Source of the DNA: Talinum fruticosum
Lineage: Eukaryota; Streptophyta; Magnoliopsida; Caryophyllales; Talinaceae
DNA: 64,000 nt
NCBI GenBank assembly: GCA_021018815.1
Contig: JAITYX010000004.1
Coordinates: forward strand, 9,061,501-9,125,500
Reading direction: 5' to 3'
The translations under genes and the position numbers were made by a program. The notes beneath the pieces were generated by a model. That model was not told the origin of the DNA and searched no databases. It saw only the letters and a program-made list of their open reading frames with translations. Positions 1-14,100 of this stretch are shown in pieces (position 1 is the first letter of the stretch; each line of letters starts with the position of its first letter).

Positions 1-2109
1 TCGTGTTTGCTATACCCAGATTGAAACCCAATATTATATATCCTGTTTGACTGTATTATTTGCAAAAGAAGTCAGACAACAGCTCATGCAATGTTTGCAG
101 ATAACTCATCAGTCAGACCTACAGACAACTCTGCCACTGGCTACTGCACCTGAGAAAACCTCGTCAGCTCATAACTTTCATCAGAGCAGCAATGACATCT
201 ATGTTCTATGAACTTTGGGGGAGTAGAAATGGGATGGCATTCAACCATAACAACTAGATGCAGCTCGATCCCTTCATAAGAGGAGCTCAGCCTGAGATTT
301 AGCTTCCTCAGTAAATGGAGGAAAAAGTACCAATTGTGCAATAATTGGTTTTCCTAATTTCTCAGAGATGAGTTTGGTCATGTAAACTAGAAGTTATCCC
401 TGTTATTTTTGTTACATTGGTAATGAAATACCCTAATTTCCAACCCAAAAAAATGACCTAGATTGTGTGGCGTTCCTTGTCATTGGTATGTAAAGCAGTT
501 CAAAATCAATCTTACTAAGTATCTAATACAACTGCTGACCAAATTAAGAAGTCAAAATTAGCTCCCAACATACAGCAACCATTTGCCTGTTAAATTAACC
601 AAGAACATTTGACAAATCTGAAGTTCTGAACAAATATAAAGACCAACAAGACAAACTTAATATGGCCCTCCAGAGCACTATATCTACACGAGGTTTGAGC
701 AGCTTAAGATTGCCAGTTTGCCACTCAACTTGCACTTTGGCAACTTTGTATTCTGTTGATATATCTGACTCCATGGCTTAATGTGTGTGGTTAAGAAAAC
801 CCCAAAGGGATCCTTGATGGCTGCTTATTATGCCAAACTCACTGAAATTTACGGAATCCTGGAAATCATCTTTATCATGCATGAGCACTGCTGAGGCTAT
901 CCTCACTTTGAAAGAATTTCATAAAGATTTTTACCAGAAGACACGAGGACCTACACACAGTAGCATCATCACTGGTTTTGGTGGCACATTGTGTTCTTTA
1001 TGATCAAACATAATTAGTGCATCTCATTTGGAACACGAAAATGAGAGCACAATTGGAGGATGGTCAATCTTATCAGTTTTAGTCTCGATCACTAACCTGA
1101 AAAACAAAGAAGTGGTCTCACATTCGGCACTTGTCTTCTGTATTTCCGGCACAAACTCGTCACGGATAAAACCCACATTGCCAGAATCACCCACCGGCTG
1201 TCTCTGAAGTCAGGGTCCAATATATCTTCCACTGGAGACTCCTCACCATCTAAAGGAACGTATGAAACTTACAACAAAGCTTAGAACTTCTCAAGAGTTA
1301 AAGGCAGAGCCCTGCACATCCTCCCTCCTGATGCAATTGCCAGAAGCGTAGAACATTTGCAGTGCTCTGCCACATGGCTCTTTGAGTCGTTGCTGTTTTG
1401 GTTGGTTTCTTAAATGTTGAGTTTTGCTTTATATTGCTGTTGTCATTTGTTATACTCTTTCTGCATAAGCAGTGAACAACTTGGAATGTACTTGTTACTT
1501 TCCATTAGAACGGGGAAGAAAAACTAGCAGGCATCTATCCTTGAGCTGCACTGTGGATCCATTGTTTAATCCAAGCGCTCAAGAAGCATACCTACAGTTA
1601 ACTAATTGATAATATGGCAGATAAATAATGTCAATAGACCATTGACAAAGGAAACAACCAGTAGCAGTTCAAGTACAATACCACATTTTAATAATTTAAT
1701 TAAAAATTATCACAAAATCAGAGGAAAATCATAAAGTCAGCCGGGGACGTCATGCCCAGAATCTCCTTTAACTTAACTCTGTACGCAACTTCAATCCAAC
1801 AATGTTCTCTGGTAGCACTTCTCAGAAATGTTACAAAAAGCTGTTTGAAAAGCAAATCAATCAAGCATCCAGATTCAACTAAGTGCAAAATATGGATTTA
1901 GAATCGGCTTTGAAGTTCTTCAGCAAATTATAAAAGAAATGTATCTGAGTAGCCAGCAAGTATGGAGTACATGGCATACTATCTAAAAATTATTTTGCCC
2001 AGAACTCTGAAGGGGAGGAAAAAGTTAAGTTCAATCCTACAAAACTTGTGCTGCTAATTTAAACAGAATATAAATAAAGGAAGAATTGATGTTTCTAGTA
2101 TGAGGAAAA
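1..2109. other. 3' flank of PPR gene, no gene recognised
   Basis: I see no convincing gene here. The longest reading frames are about 66 codons and have no family signature. On the minus strand a 62-codon stretch ending in a stop at 1024-1026 has coding-like composition (it includes DSGNVGFIRDEF and HPPIVLSFS) but no upstream ATG in frame; it could be an exon of an unrecognised transcript or part of a long spliced 3' UTR of the PPR gene that ends at 2110. No terminal repeats or transposase motifs were seen. Confidence 0.4.
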
Positions 2110-4413
2110 TCAAGAAGCTACAAAATCTTGTTTCTTCCCTTTCTTCGTACTGAAACCCTTATCACCACCTTTGATCATTCGCGACAGGATATCAGCTTGC
2201 TTCGTATTCCCTTCTTCATTGAGGGTCTTGATCAAATTCTCACAGCTGTTTTTATCAGTCACACCTCCCTTTTGTGATATTTTGCACAATATCGAGTATG
2301 CATTAAGGGTCTTTCCAGCAGCAAGAAGGGCATCCAAAACCTTGTCATAGGTGGAAAAGTCTAATGTGAAATCACGCTCCAAAGCAAAATCTAAAAGTTT
2401 GAGAGCAGCTATTGTCTTCCCTTTCTCACTTAGGACTAACAAAAGATGGTCAATGTCTGGAGCATATCCACTGTGCATAAGTAGCTCAATTCTTCCAAGG
2501 GCTTCCTCAACATGACCTCTCATTAGTAGAGCCTCCAAAATCTTACCAACCAGGTCCATGTTCTCATTTATTCCCTTCTCCAACATGGTTCTCATAACAC
2601 GGCTAGCAGTTTGCACCCTTTCGTCATTGAACAGACCCTCCATGACCACCCTAAACAAGGCTGAATCAGGCAAGTGGCCATTCTCAATCATACTATCAAG
2701 CACCATTTTGGCATCAGCTGGTTCACCCTTCTCCAAGAAACTATGGACGAGCAAGTTGTACGCATCTGCTTCTGAAGGGACCCCTCTCCTGATCATGATC
2801 TTCAAAATCTCAAAAGCAGCTTCAGGGTCGTGTTCTTTTGAATGACCACGTATCAAATTATTGAAAGCAATTGGATCCAGGATGCCCTTTTTCATCAACT
2901 GCCTGAAAAGGGTTTCTGCTTTTTCCGTCTGACTATGGTTGCATAGATATTCAATTATCACATTATAAGCATCAGACTCCATATCCAAGGTACTTTGGGG
3001 CCTGAGAATTATTTCCTTCTCAACAAGCTGATTCAACAATTTCACAGCTTGATCGTAGGCCTCAGCCTTACAGAAATTCTCAATTAAGACCCCATAGTGT
3101 CCAGCCTCAGTTGGAATGCTTAGCCTTATCATTGCCTTCAGCACATCAGCAGCTGCATCCAAGTTGCCTGATTTGCATTGGCATGTCAACAACTTAAAGA
3201 AGACGGAATTATCTTTAGGCACAGTGCGTCGCTCAACCATCTCCTGCAAGATCATGTGAGCTTCAGACATTTTCATTGCATCACAAAGCCCAGGCAGAAG
3301 AGTTGTGTATGTAACAGCATTTGGCTTGATACCAAAACTCTTCATCTCCTGAAACATTCTAAGTGCATCATCTACCTTACCCATGGAAACATAGCCTTTA
3401 ATCATAGTAGTGTAACTTATAACAGTAGGAGCTATGTTCCTTCCCTTCATTTCCACAAAAAATTTCTCCGCTTCTTCAATCTTCCTCACCCGATAATACC
3501 CATTAATCATAGTGTTATAAGTGACTACATCAGGCATAATCCCTCGGCTTTTCATATCCTCGTAAAATCTACTTGCAGTGTCGATTTTCTGACAAAGAAA
3601 GAAACCCCACAAGAGCACATTAAATGTGTGCTTAGTAGGTGCGATTCCTTCTTCTAACATCTTGTTGTAGTACCTCTTTGCCATCAGATACCTTCCTCGA
3701 CGTAATATCACCTTGAAGAAAGCATCATATGACTTATCAGTCCTTTCCACACCAAGTTCCTTCATTTGCTGAAATATTTTCACAGATTCTTGAACTATGC
3801 CCTTCTCACCATAACTGTCAATCAGCACAACAAACATATCCTCATCCCATTGGATTCCTTTGCTTGGCATATCCATCAGAATACACCGGGCATGGTTGAG
3901 CTTCAGAGCTCCGCCTAATCTCTCGATGATTTTCATATGGGTTTCTCTATCATGTTTAAAAAGGCCAGATCTTTCAACCCACCGGAAGAATCGGAGAGCA
4001 TGCTCAGAGCTCCGAGCACGGTCCAACACATTGTAAACGAGAGATTGATCAAATTGGGGCACTAAATTACGAATTGAATTCTGTAAACGGGTGGTCCAAA
4101 CCCGATTAGCCATCATCCTACAAATTACATCCTCTACCTTTTCTGGGTTTCGATGCTTACCTCTTCGGGTCCTCTGTTTCTTCTCGGTTTCGCCTCGCAA
4201 ATCACTGGGGCTCTCGATTTTCGCTGCTTCATCGCTTGCTTTTGGGATCGGATCATGCGAGGAGAGAGATTCGGGAGATGGGTCATCCGTAGAAGTTGCT
4301 GAGCAGAAGGTTTTGATGAAATGATGGGGTGAACTACTCGAGGTCGAGGCCCTGAATCCCGGATAAACACGAGGCCTCAAATGGAGTAACTTCGAACCAG
4401 AAAAGCGCGCCAT
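2110..4413 (-). CDS. P-class pentatricopeptide repeat protein, organellar
   Basis: Predicted RNA-binding protein of 767 residues with an uninterrupted reading frame. I chose the ATG at 4413 (MARFSGSK...) over an in-frame ATG 39 bases upstream at 4452 because it lines up with the start of Arabidopsis At2g37230 as I recall it; the upstream start would add 13 residues. The N-terminal ~45 residues are rich in Arg, Ser and Pro with few acids, as expected of a mitochondrial or plastid transit peptide. A conserved pre-repeat block (CRMM-NR-WTTRLQNSIR) follows, then about 14-16 degenerate 35-residue PPR units, for example VTYNTMINGYYRV and VTYTTLLPGLCDA. There is no E, DYW or SMR domain at the C-terminus, so it is a P-class protein, a type that usually stabilises, processes or activates translation of organellar RNA. 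I believe the Arabidopsis relative has been listed among mitoribosome-associated PPR proteins, but could not verify it. Both genes left of 43 kb are on the minus strand; the VIH gene ends 3.7 kb upstream. Confidence 0.93.
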   Translation of the reverse strand: MARFSGSKLLHLRPRVYPGFRASTSSSSPHHFIKTFCSATSTDDPSPESLSSHDPIPKASDEAAKIESPSDLRGETEKKQRTRRGKHRNPEKVEDVICRMMANRVWTTRLQNSIRNLVPQFDQSLVYNVLDRARSSEHALRFFRWVERSGLFKHDRETHMKIIERLGGALKLNHARCILMDMPSKGIQWDEDMFVVLIDSYGEKGIVQESVKIFQQMKELGVERTDKSYDAFFKVILRRGRYLMAKRYYNKMLEEGIAPTKHTFNVLLWGFFLCQKIDTASRFYEDMKSRGIMPDVVTYNTMINGYYRVRKIEEAEKFFVEMKGRNIAPTVISYTTMIKGYVSMGKVDDALRMFQEMKSFGIKPNAVTYTTLLPGLCDAMKMSEAHMILQEMVERRTVPKDNSVFFKLLTCQCKSGNLDAAADVLKAMIRLSIPTEAGHYGVLIENFCKAEAYDQAVKLLNQLVEKEIILRPQSTLDMESDAYNVIIEYLCNHSQTEKAETLFRQLMKKGILDPIAFNNLIRGHSKEHDPEAAFEILKIMIRRGVPSEADAYNLLVHSFLEKGEPADAKMVLDSMIENGHLPDSALFRVVMEGLFNDERVQTASRVMRTMLEKGINENMDLVGKILEALLMRGHVEEALGRIELLMHSGYAPDIDHLLLVLSEKGKTIAALKLLDFALERDFTLDFSTYDKVLDALLAAGKTLNAYSILCKISQKGGVTDKNSCENLIKTLNEEGNTKQADILSRMIKGGDKGFSTKKGKKQDFVAS

Positions 4414-7400
4414 TTTCAGAGAGGTAGTGAGATAGCTCAAGGAACCAACCACGGATGAGGAGGAAGAGATAGAAGATGAATGGGAGAATTGGATCTACCG
4501 GTGTTGCTTGGTCATCCCTGATGTGCAAGCTTTGAAGTTCGCTGTAGTGTACTAGGGTTTAAGGCGTCAGTGAGAGAGAGAATCAGCAAACGAGAACTTT
4601 GCCCTGACTGACCTGCCTGCTACGACGCCGTTTCATACAGATGCGCTATTTTATTTTATTATTTTGATTTTATTTTTCACAATCATTAGCTCCTCTTTTC
4701 TCTTTTCTTTTATTTTTGTGTGAATTGAGGCTTATTAGCTGGGTGTGTAAGTATAGTGCCCGTAAAAAATTATTCAGTCCGAATTTATCTTATTAAAAAA
4801 TTTAGGCCTAGTTAAATTTTAGTATGTCTAAATATAAAATTCAAACATATTTAAATTGTCATATTTGAGTTTATTAATTTAAGTTTGATTCTACTCAAAT
4901 TAATCAATAAATTTAAGTTCAGTCATTTCAGACAATATAAAATTTAATGATATTTAAATCTAATTGTTTTTCTTTCTTGGGTTGAAAGAGTTTGAGAAAC
5001 GAGATGGATTTGGCACTTGGGCCACTGGAACGACATGCATATGAATGCCTGAAATTTTGGATGTTTAAATTTTTGAACTTTTAAGAAATCAATTTTTGTT
5101 AACATTTTGATGTGTTTGGTTTCTTTCATACCCACACATTCACACACTAAAGGTCGAAACTCCAAAACCTCTCACCTCGTTCTCTCTCTTCCAGGCCGGG
5201 CACGCCCCTTTCTTTATCAACCATTCCAGCGGCCACTCAGTGGCCTTGTGTGGGGCGGGTACCAAGCGAGTATAGTTGTACCCATATTCATTTTCTACCA
5301 TCCTCCCCATCTTCATACTCAATTGAATTTTCAAAATCTATCACATACCTATATCCATCAGGTATTTCAGGTATATTGAGTACTATTCGAATATGTATAA
5401 ATGTTAAAAAAATACACATCGGATAAGTACTCATCGGTTTTATAGTCGCACAATTTAATGTTAGTGACAAATAGTTATAAAAATTTCTTGTCTCCATCAC
5501 AAATTCCTATTTATATATCAATAACACAATTAAAATAACAAAATATAGTTTCAACATGTTAAATTTGGATACATATTTCTAAAATATAGTTCTCAAACTC
5601 CTAATCATACATCAATAGCACAATTAACTTAGGATATCAAGTTAAATTGAACATGATTATTAGACTGGAGAAAGCGAGAGAGAGTAGTTGCATCATTATT
5701 TGGGCTTTTTGATGACCAGGGAGAGAAAGGGAGAGAGACAGAGACAGAGACTAGTTGGGCACTTTTTCTTGCAAAAATGAAAGTGGGCCATTATTTGGCC
5801 CAATCTCGCTAGCATCCCGAAGAAAATTTCATTATATTTAAAAAACATTCGAGTACGAGTACAACTACGGGTTCGGTGCGGGAGTTCCAAAATTTTCCAT
5901 TTTTCTCCCATACCCACTAAAATGGGGACGGGTTTTTGGGTCTCGGTTATACTCTTATCCCCCAAGACTCGCCGAGTGCCGATGAAACGCCACTAACTAG
6001 ATCTATCAATTTAAACGGGAGGGTTAAATGTCGATTCGGATAAAATACAAGTTGAGTATATTCCAGGTTATGATAAAATAAGAACGGTTGTATATCAAGT
6101 TTTAGGGTTTTTGAGTCAACCTAATTGGCTGAGATTGCCCTTCTATCAATTTTTTCTTTTATCAACTACTCGGTATATTTTTTGTTTAAAATTGTTTATA
6201 ATTTTACGAGAAAAGTATAGTATTTGTATTTTTCAAAAAGAATGTTAAAAGTATTTAAACTTTTCATTATGGTATGAGTGTGAAGATCTCATGAGTTGAG
6301 TGACTTGTCAATGAAAGTTTGAGTCAATAATAGGCTCAATAATAATGATTTATTTTATTTATGACCCATTTAAGGTTCAAATGTTTATTTCACTTTGTCT
6401 AGGATACTAATTCACATGTTACACTTGGTTAAATTTATTATTAATAATTTATAAGTAATAATGATTAATATTATAAGGAACTTTTAATGCATAATTGTTT
6501 CATTCTAAAACAGATCGAGAAAGGGTCGACCTAGGTTGGCTCAACCTGGCTCATTTTATTCATCATAGGAAAATTAATTCCATCTTAACCCAACCCAAGT
6601 CATTCTCATCCTAAGCACTATGATTTAAGTATAACTCAAACAATTTCAAATAAATGAGAATTAGAATTTACAATAAACTAAAATTAATATTTTAATTATA
6701 ACATAAAAATTTTAGATTCTTATCGTAATATTATTTAAGATATTATTAGACTTATTCACTTCACTAAAAATACGATACCATAACTTGTGTATTTTCAATA
6801 TTTTTAATATATTACGCCCATTTGAATTCATGCATATTTTGTTTAAATTTTATTATGTATAATTTTTGTATGGAATATTTTTTATGAGAAAGAACTTGAG
6901 AAGGAAAAGAGTATTAGTGTTTACTTGTAAATTACTGTCATAGCTATGCTACGTCTCCCTCCAAATTATGCAATATAATAAATACTCATTACTTAAAAAG
7001 AGTGATAAACGGAAAGGAAAATCATGTAACAGAAAAAACATACAATAAACAAGTCACAAAGGTAAAATTATTATTTTTTATTGCCTTACCCAACGAGTCG
7101 AACAGACTTTTGGTTAGTTTAACCTATGAATTTGTGAGTTTTTGGATCCGAGGTTGATAAAATTATGTTCAAAACCCAAAATTTTCAGACAAATTCGAGT
7201 CAAACCTTCAGGTCAGTCAAACCTTCAAATCGCATTAGTTTTTGTTAGGTCTACCATCAAGTCCCTTTATTTTTTCTGTCTCATGAATTCCTATGTCCAA
7301 AGTTAATAATAAAGCACTCGCTTTACACTTCATTAGTATGTCCACTGCTAATAATGATTTGGATTTTTCCTTTCTTCATTCGGATTCATGACGTCTGGGT

Positions 7401-8132
7401 GTGAGCGTATGGGATGCTTGCAAATTCATGTGCTATAGCCTATAGTATAGAACAAAATTACTGGCAGTCCCATCCCATCCCATGCATCAACAACAGATTC
7501 TTTTTTCCACTGAAAACAAGAATAATGGATTTCCGTAGCTTTCCACTTCATTATGAAACTTTATCAAAATACCACAAAAAAATAAACTTTATCAAAAAGG
7601 AAATATTACTATGAAACAAACAAAACATTACTAGTTTACCACACAATATACCTAAAAGACAAAAAAGCTAATTGAAATTTCTCACTGACATTATTACCTA
7701 TTTCCAATAACGTCTCAAAAATATAAGAAATAGGTAAAAAAAACAAAAAAATAGATTTCCATCAACTAATCCATTTCACATTTTCCCTTCGTATATAAAT
7801 ATAAAAACCTTGATAGTTCGTGATAATAAAACACTTAAACCAAATGTAGTGAGTATTTTTAACTCAGTTCGACCAAATAGTCCCACATAAGTCACTGGAT
7901 TCAAGGGCCAAATACATTACAAGTCATCCATTTTGCGTGAGATCATCTGGTCAAATTACAAAATGTTGCATAATGTTCCCTCTGATATCATACAACAAAT
8001 ACAAAAATTCTCACTTTCCTATACGATGACAAATTTAGAATATCAAAAGAAAGGGCAAAATTAAACATGAGTGAAATAACAAGATAAACTTGACATTTAC
8101 ATTCAGATGCATGTTATATACAGACATATTGA
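4414..8132. other. intergenic: PPR promoter side and VIH 3' end
   Basis: Contains the PPR 5' leader and promoter on the minus strand, probably within 4414-4700, and beyond 7,800 the likely 3' UTR of the VIH gene. The middle is AT-rich. Between roughly 5,240 and 5,985 there are scattered GGGTA/TACCC-type words at both ends in opposite orientation, which suggests an old hAT-like element, but I could not define termini or a target duplication. A (GA)n-like stretch lies at 5721-5752. No credible coding region was found; the reading frames present are short and unlike any family I know. Confidence 0.4.
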
Positions 8133-11100
8133 TCACTTCCCATTTGCATTGTGTTTATTGAAAGGCCAAAAGTTGGCAATCCTCTCAAGAACAGATGGAC
8201 TTTTGGTGAAGTAGCTGAAGTTTTGTGGGGTCGCGGCAGGTGGAAAATCTTCGGCAGGCATTGCAAATGGGCGAATCATCTTTTCCATCTGCTCTAATGT
8301 CAAACATGATCCAACTTCCTGCAACCTCTCAGGACCCATTATGGGCAAAGTGTGCTCCTGATGCAACCAATTTGCCTCACTGTCATTCTTCTGTTAACAC
8401 CACAATGAGCATACTTTAGGTTCACAAGCTGAAGCACAAGACCTGTGTGTGTGTGTGTGTGTGTAATTTAAACAAATAGATCCTCCTTCAATTTGGATGA
8501 TTATGTCAAGAAAAGTGGTTAAATGTCAAGACAAGTGTAACTACACAGCCTTAAATAAACAATGACTGAAAAGTGTAGTTGATAAGAGCTCTATGATTGC
8601 AGGGATGAGCATTGAAACGAGAAACGATTAAACTTAGCAGTAAGAGAGATAAACAGAGGGGCAACTAGGTCTTCAATCAGCAGTTTCCCTATATGTTTTC
8701 ATCGTTAAAACAACCTTCATTTTGCTAACTCATATTGCTCTTTGTGACATAAGTTTCACCTAATTTCAACTTCGGATGGATTATTCGTTCCTATCCTCCA
8801 AATGCAAATTGTTGGGACAATGAGCGTTCTAGGAAACTATAACACCCTAGTTCATCCGATGAACAAGATCAAGATACTTTTAAGAAAAAAAAAACAAAAA
8901 AATCACATCACAAGAATATACAGGAACGGCAATGAGCAGAGCTCAATCTTTAGATAGCATTAGACTATTTATTTCACTTCTAGCATCCACAGTCCAACAC
9001 ATGAACCAAAAACATATAAAATTTTAGAAAATTGGTCACTTTAATACTGGGAACACATGTCCATGTCAAATTGTTACAGTTTCGTTCAAGTAAAATAGCC
9101 TTAACCACCCTAAGACTGGAGCTTTCTCAAGACCATAATCAATCCCAACATAAGGAGCTCAGCTTAACAAACTGTATCAAGCAAATCCAGCTGGATAGGA
9201 AAAAGGAAAAGGAACTACATGGACCAATCCAAACCTGCTCCCTTAAGCATATTTAATTGGTCTAAGCTGGCTGGCCTTGAGCTTAAAATACTCATAAGCT
9301 GAACTGAGTTTATAGCCAGGCAATAGCCAGGCAGAATGGCAAAGCAGGGAAGCCTCCCTTGTCCCCACTGCTCCCAATGATGATCATTCTTTTTAGTGGC
9401 AATGAAAATGTGGACATGCCACAGTGGAAGATGAAGTTAGAATTCTGGAAGTTATAAGATGTAGGTCAAAGTGATACGAGATGGAACTCATGAAAGCTCA
9501 ACTAATGAACCCCAAACTCCTCAATATAATTCAACATTTTGAAAAAGAATTATACCCAGAAAATAAAAATAAAATTCCCAAAACACTCTTACGAATAGGT
9601 CTTACCTCCAACGGGGAGAGATCTGCACCACGGCTAAAAGTCAACTCAATGCGAAACCTTTTTGGGTCATCTAGAGCCACCTGCAAGACCATTTCAACAT
9701 ATTTCATCCCTTATTTACAAACGTGTTTTATAAATGCCTATATCACAGCCCTAAGATGTCAGAAACGCAGCCACCATGCATATCAGAAACCATACATTTC
9801 AGAAACTGAACCTGAACCTCTAGACAGTGGACACTAGTACAGCTCTGGTTCAAATTTTATCTCAGGGACTATAGTGTTCAGAATTCCTAGATAAGTCCAC
9901 GGACATGCAGACAAGACACATAATATAGCACATAAACCAACATATGGTAAGACAACGAGTCGCAAAAAACTTCCCCTGCATACAAGGTGCACTGAAATGT
10001 AGGAGCTTGACAAGGAAAAACCCCAAAAAAGAAAAAAAACACAGAAATTTTGATCCTGTGAAGCCAAAGCATAATAGAACTTCAGGAGGCAGAAGAAAAT
10101 GGATAGATTCATAGAATACTTAGATTTTTCTAAATATGTCCAAAGAAGACAGTCCAGAAGTGAAAATTTCTCAGTCAACAATATTGAATGAAGCTGATAA
10201 ATTTGACAGTGAAAAATCAGAGACACGGTTTACTATGATACAAGTCATCCATAGATGGTCATTGAAACACTTGGTCACTGGCTACATTATACGCTTTTTT
10301 AAAAAAGATAGTGACATATTAGCCAATGTTTTAAAACCAATTCACAGCCAAATGGTTTTTCTCATTGATCATGCTGCTATTATTTGAGCACCTTCCAAAG
10401 ACGATAGGGGCAGCGCATTAACCAGCAAATTCATTCGTGAATGAGAAAAAAAAAACACAAGCAAAATACTGACCTCTGTGTTCTCAAACATCCTCAACAC
10501 TATATAACTCAGATAGTCAAGCTCCTTTGTTTTGAACAGCCGCTCTAAAGCACTGTGACAGACAAGCCCCTCCTCCCCTTGCAGAGACTCATCCAAGTTG
10601 CAGTAACGAAGCACATTCATCAAGGAATGAATATGAGATTCCTGTCAAACCCAATCATAAAAGGAAACAGAAAATCAACCGCTTTGACCTATTATAATTG
10701 AACTATATATAATAAAACCACCAAGAAAATGTTCCGGTAATCCACAAGAGAATGACAATAGGAAGAGCTCGTATAACTCACTGATGTGAAATAAAGTCGT
10801 GTCTTTACATGACGTTCCGGTGTCTTCACATTAGCGTACCTGAGAAGACATGAGGCCTTGAGTGAATCATTAGGTGTTTTATTTTGGGGGGAATTCTATA
10901 AGGAGAAACACAATCCAACTGAGAAGAGTTAATATAAGCACTTAGGATCCAAGCGGTATTCAGTCTCCTTTTCATCATCATCCTCCTGATCCATTGAACG
11001 GTCACTGGTACTACTACAACGCCTCATGTCTTCATTCTTGGTGTGATTTTTAGATCTAGGCTCGACATCTTTACTAGATATAGCATGGTTGTCTTCATTA

Positions 11101-14100
11101 TTCTTCAGCTCAGCAACATTAATAGCTTCTTCACGTGTATTCCTTAAATCAATCAAAATTTTGCCCAGAAGGCGGCGTGCAATCTGAAATTCAAGCAGAG
11201 ATAGTCACTACAACCATTACATTGAGTTATAATCCTTCATACTCTGTAACAGGGAACAGAATATGCACTTGCTAAATGTTCATCATTAATTATCAAGAAG
11301 GCAAACTAGCGTTACTACTGAAATTCAAGATCACAAATAATTGATGTCTAATTACTACTGAAATTTCAACCTCACTGGAAGACTGGAGTGCAGCTATTAG
11401 TGTGTGATTCGTGCATGAAGACAAGCGTGCAATCTCTAGCTAGCAGAAGCATTATATAGCAATTGCATAACTATAACGCAACCGCAATCCACTCATAAAC
11501 TACACTCCTTAATAAAGTAAATTAAAAAAGGGACTGGCTCACAAAGAAGGCAGCCAACGCATATTTGTCTTTCAACAAATAAAACAAGGAAAAAGAAGGT
11601 GAGATAAAACTAATGCTAGGAGTACTATTAGATAGAAATACCTTTGACCCAATTTTCAATTTCTGTTTGGGATTAATCCCATACTCGTTAGGGATAACAC
11701 CATCTGCAAGTAACTGAAACCGTAAACATACATAAGTTAGAAAGTTTTTGAAGATGATGATTCGATCAGGATAGTATTCTTCAACAAAGAACTTCCACTG
11801 AGCCACTCTACTACATTGCCATATCTGCGGAGGCACCCAGCAGTATTCTTGAAACTTGGAAACCATACCTGAGCAACTTTAAAGAGTTCATCCAAGCCTT
11901 CAAGATTAAGATGTGCATTGTGTAAGAGGTCATATCTGTGAAAAGGAAGAACAAGTATTAAATTGATAGTGGCAAAAAGAACAGTATATAAACACCATAC
12001 AACCGCTTGGAGAATAATATTGTCACACTAATAACTGTTCTGTTGATAGCCAACATATATACTGATCTCCCCACAAAGCAGATCAGGGTTCAAATACAGC
12101 CAAATGCCTCCTGCCCTCTTTCTCTTCACCCACCCAAAAGGAAGGGGGACGCTCCGGAAAAGGTAAAGTAAGCATCTTGACCACCCTAATATAACAAATA
12201 GTCACATGTGTCCTATCCCGAAAACAGCCCCATTTCTCATCACTGAATGAAAAAATGTCAAAAACGAAACATCTCCTACAAATCTGGTTATCATCTGCCT
12301 CAGAAAAATGGTTGGAAAAATATGTTTTGCAAGACAGGAGCTGCCAGAATCCACCATGGAGGATTTTCTAGAACATAACTGAATGTTCTGTTATTCACGA
12401 AAAGAATTTTCCGGTTCGATCTGATGCTCTATCATTAAACTGAATACTGTCCAGATGGGAGGTGCTTAACAAAGAAGATATTCACAGGCTCATATGCAAT
12501 AGCAGCTGAAAAATAGCAAAGGAACTACTTGTGTGTTTGCAAAGGAGAAATTTGAACCTTAAGCCCTGAGAATTGACACAACTTAACCAACCCTACAATC
12601 ATATAGATTTAGTCAGAGTTCCAACTCTCCAATTTAGGACTGGAAGATACGAATCCTCAAGCAGAAGCAGAAGGCCAGAAGCAGACCTCAATCAAGTAGG
12701 TAAGTAGAAAACACAACCTGTTGATTGTTCCTTGACCTTGGTAGTTATATAAAGCTTGCATGGCTTAGAGGAAACTACCATGACACAGAAGATGTTCTAG
12801 TAGTTACTAATTAGATAAGTAGCATATCCAAGTTGTCAGTAAGAAATGAAGAACAGCGTGATTTACCAGATCGTAGTTTTCATTAGGAAGCATTGTGAAT
12901 ATAAGGAAATTCTCACAATACTTTAATGTTTGTATGGCATAGAAGTCAATTTAAGCCGCATAAAGTAACTTTCAATAATAGCATAAATGAGAACTTATTC
13001 CAGGGTACAAATGCAGGGAATCTCATCTCTATGATCCGAATGAGTAATAAAGTGTTAAACTTAAAGCCTTACTTGCATGAGTCATAAACATCAGGAATTT
13101 GAGTAATATCATATCTCCTGCAAGAACATCAGGAATAAGTGTAAGTCGCCATCAATTGGAAACTGTAGAGAAAATTTGCTCATACACTTAAAAAAAAAAA
13201 AAGGAAAGGGGAGTCCAAAAGAGATGATGTCGCAAATACAGTAAATACGAAATAACATAACAACTTAAGGTCAAAAAAAATTGAAGATGCTTGCATAATT
13301 GTAATCCTTAGATTACGCTATGTGCGGTTCACTGGTTTAAAGTTTAAACTTCATCCATTAATCATATTGCAATGTAGAAACCAATGCTCACCCTTTCCGT
13401 TCATTATACAAGTCTCTTTCTAGCTTTCTCCATCGAGCATACATTAGAAGGAAGCCTTCACTGCCACAAGGTAATCCTGCGGCTATGCGATCAACATCAA
13501 TGTTGGTCTTTCCAAGAGCCTTAGCTTGGTCATATGGAGGTATCACATCATAGGAGCTTGTTTCTGCGGGTTCCTCGTCTTCATCCTTAGCAAGTAGCCT
13601 CACTTGTTCAGTAACCTTCCTTGTCAATTCCACCTATCCATTATAGATTTAACCGAAAATGAGGAACAAAAGGTATCAGCACATAAGAGGCAAGTGGTAC
13701 ACTAGTCACGTCCTACCTGGAGATGGTTTTTGTTTGCTCTTTTTTTTCCTGGGATTTGTTATGGCTTGGGGAGTTTTAGAGGGCGTGGGGTGGGGGTGCT
13801 ATCAAATGCACTTGAACAACACCTAAAGTGTAAGCACCTTACTCGTTTACATCAAAATCATGTGTGTTTTCATGAAACCTTGAGCCTTTTCAGTAATTAA
13901 ACCCCCCAAAATATGAAGGAAACATACTGATGGAAATAAAATAATATATTAATGCTGGGGAATAATCATCATCAAAGGAACAGAATGTCATTAAAAAACT
14001 AAAAACTATACAGTTTGCTGAAATCTTTGTAAGAGTTGTTCTTCTAAATGCCCGGCATCTCCAGCAGGAATCAAAATGCAGCTGTGGTCATGACCACAAT

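Noticed and set aside
3178..3657. 159-codon forward frame
   Set aside because: Antisense shadow of the PPR coding sequence.
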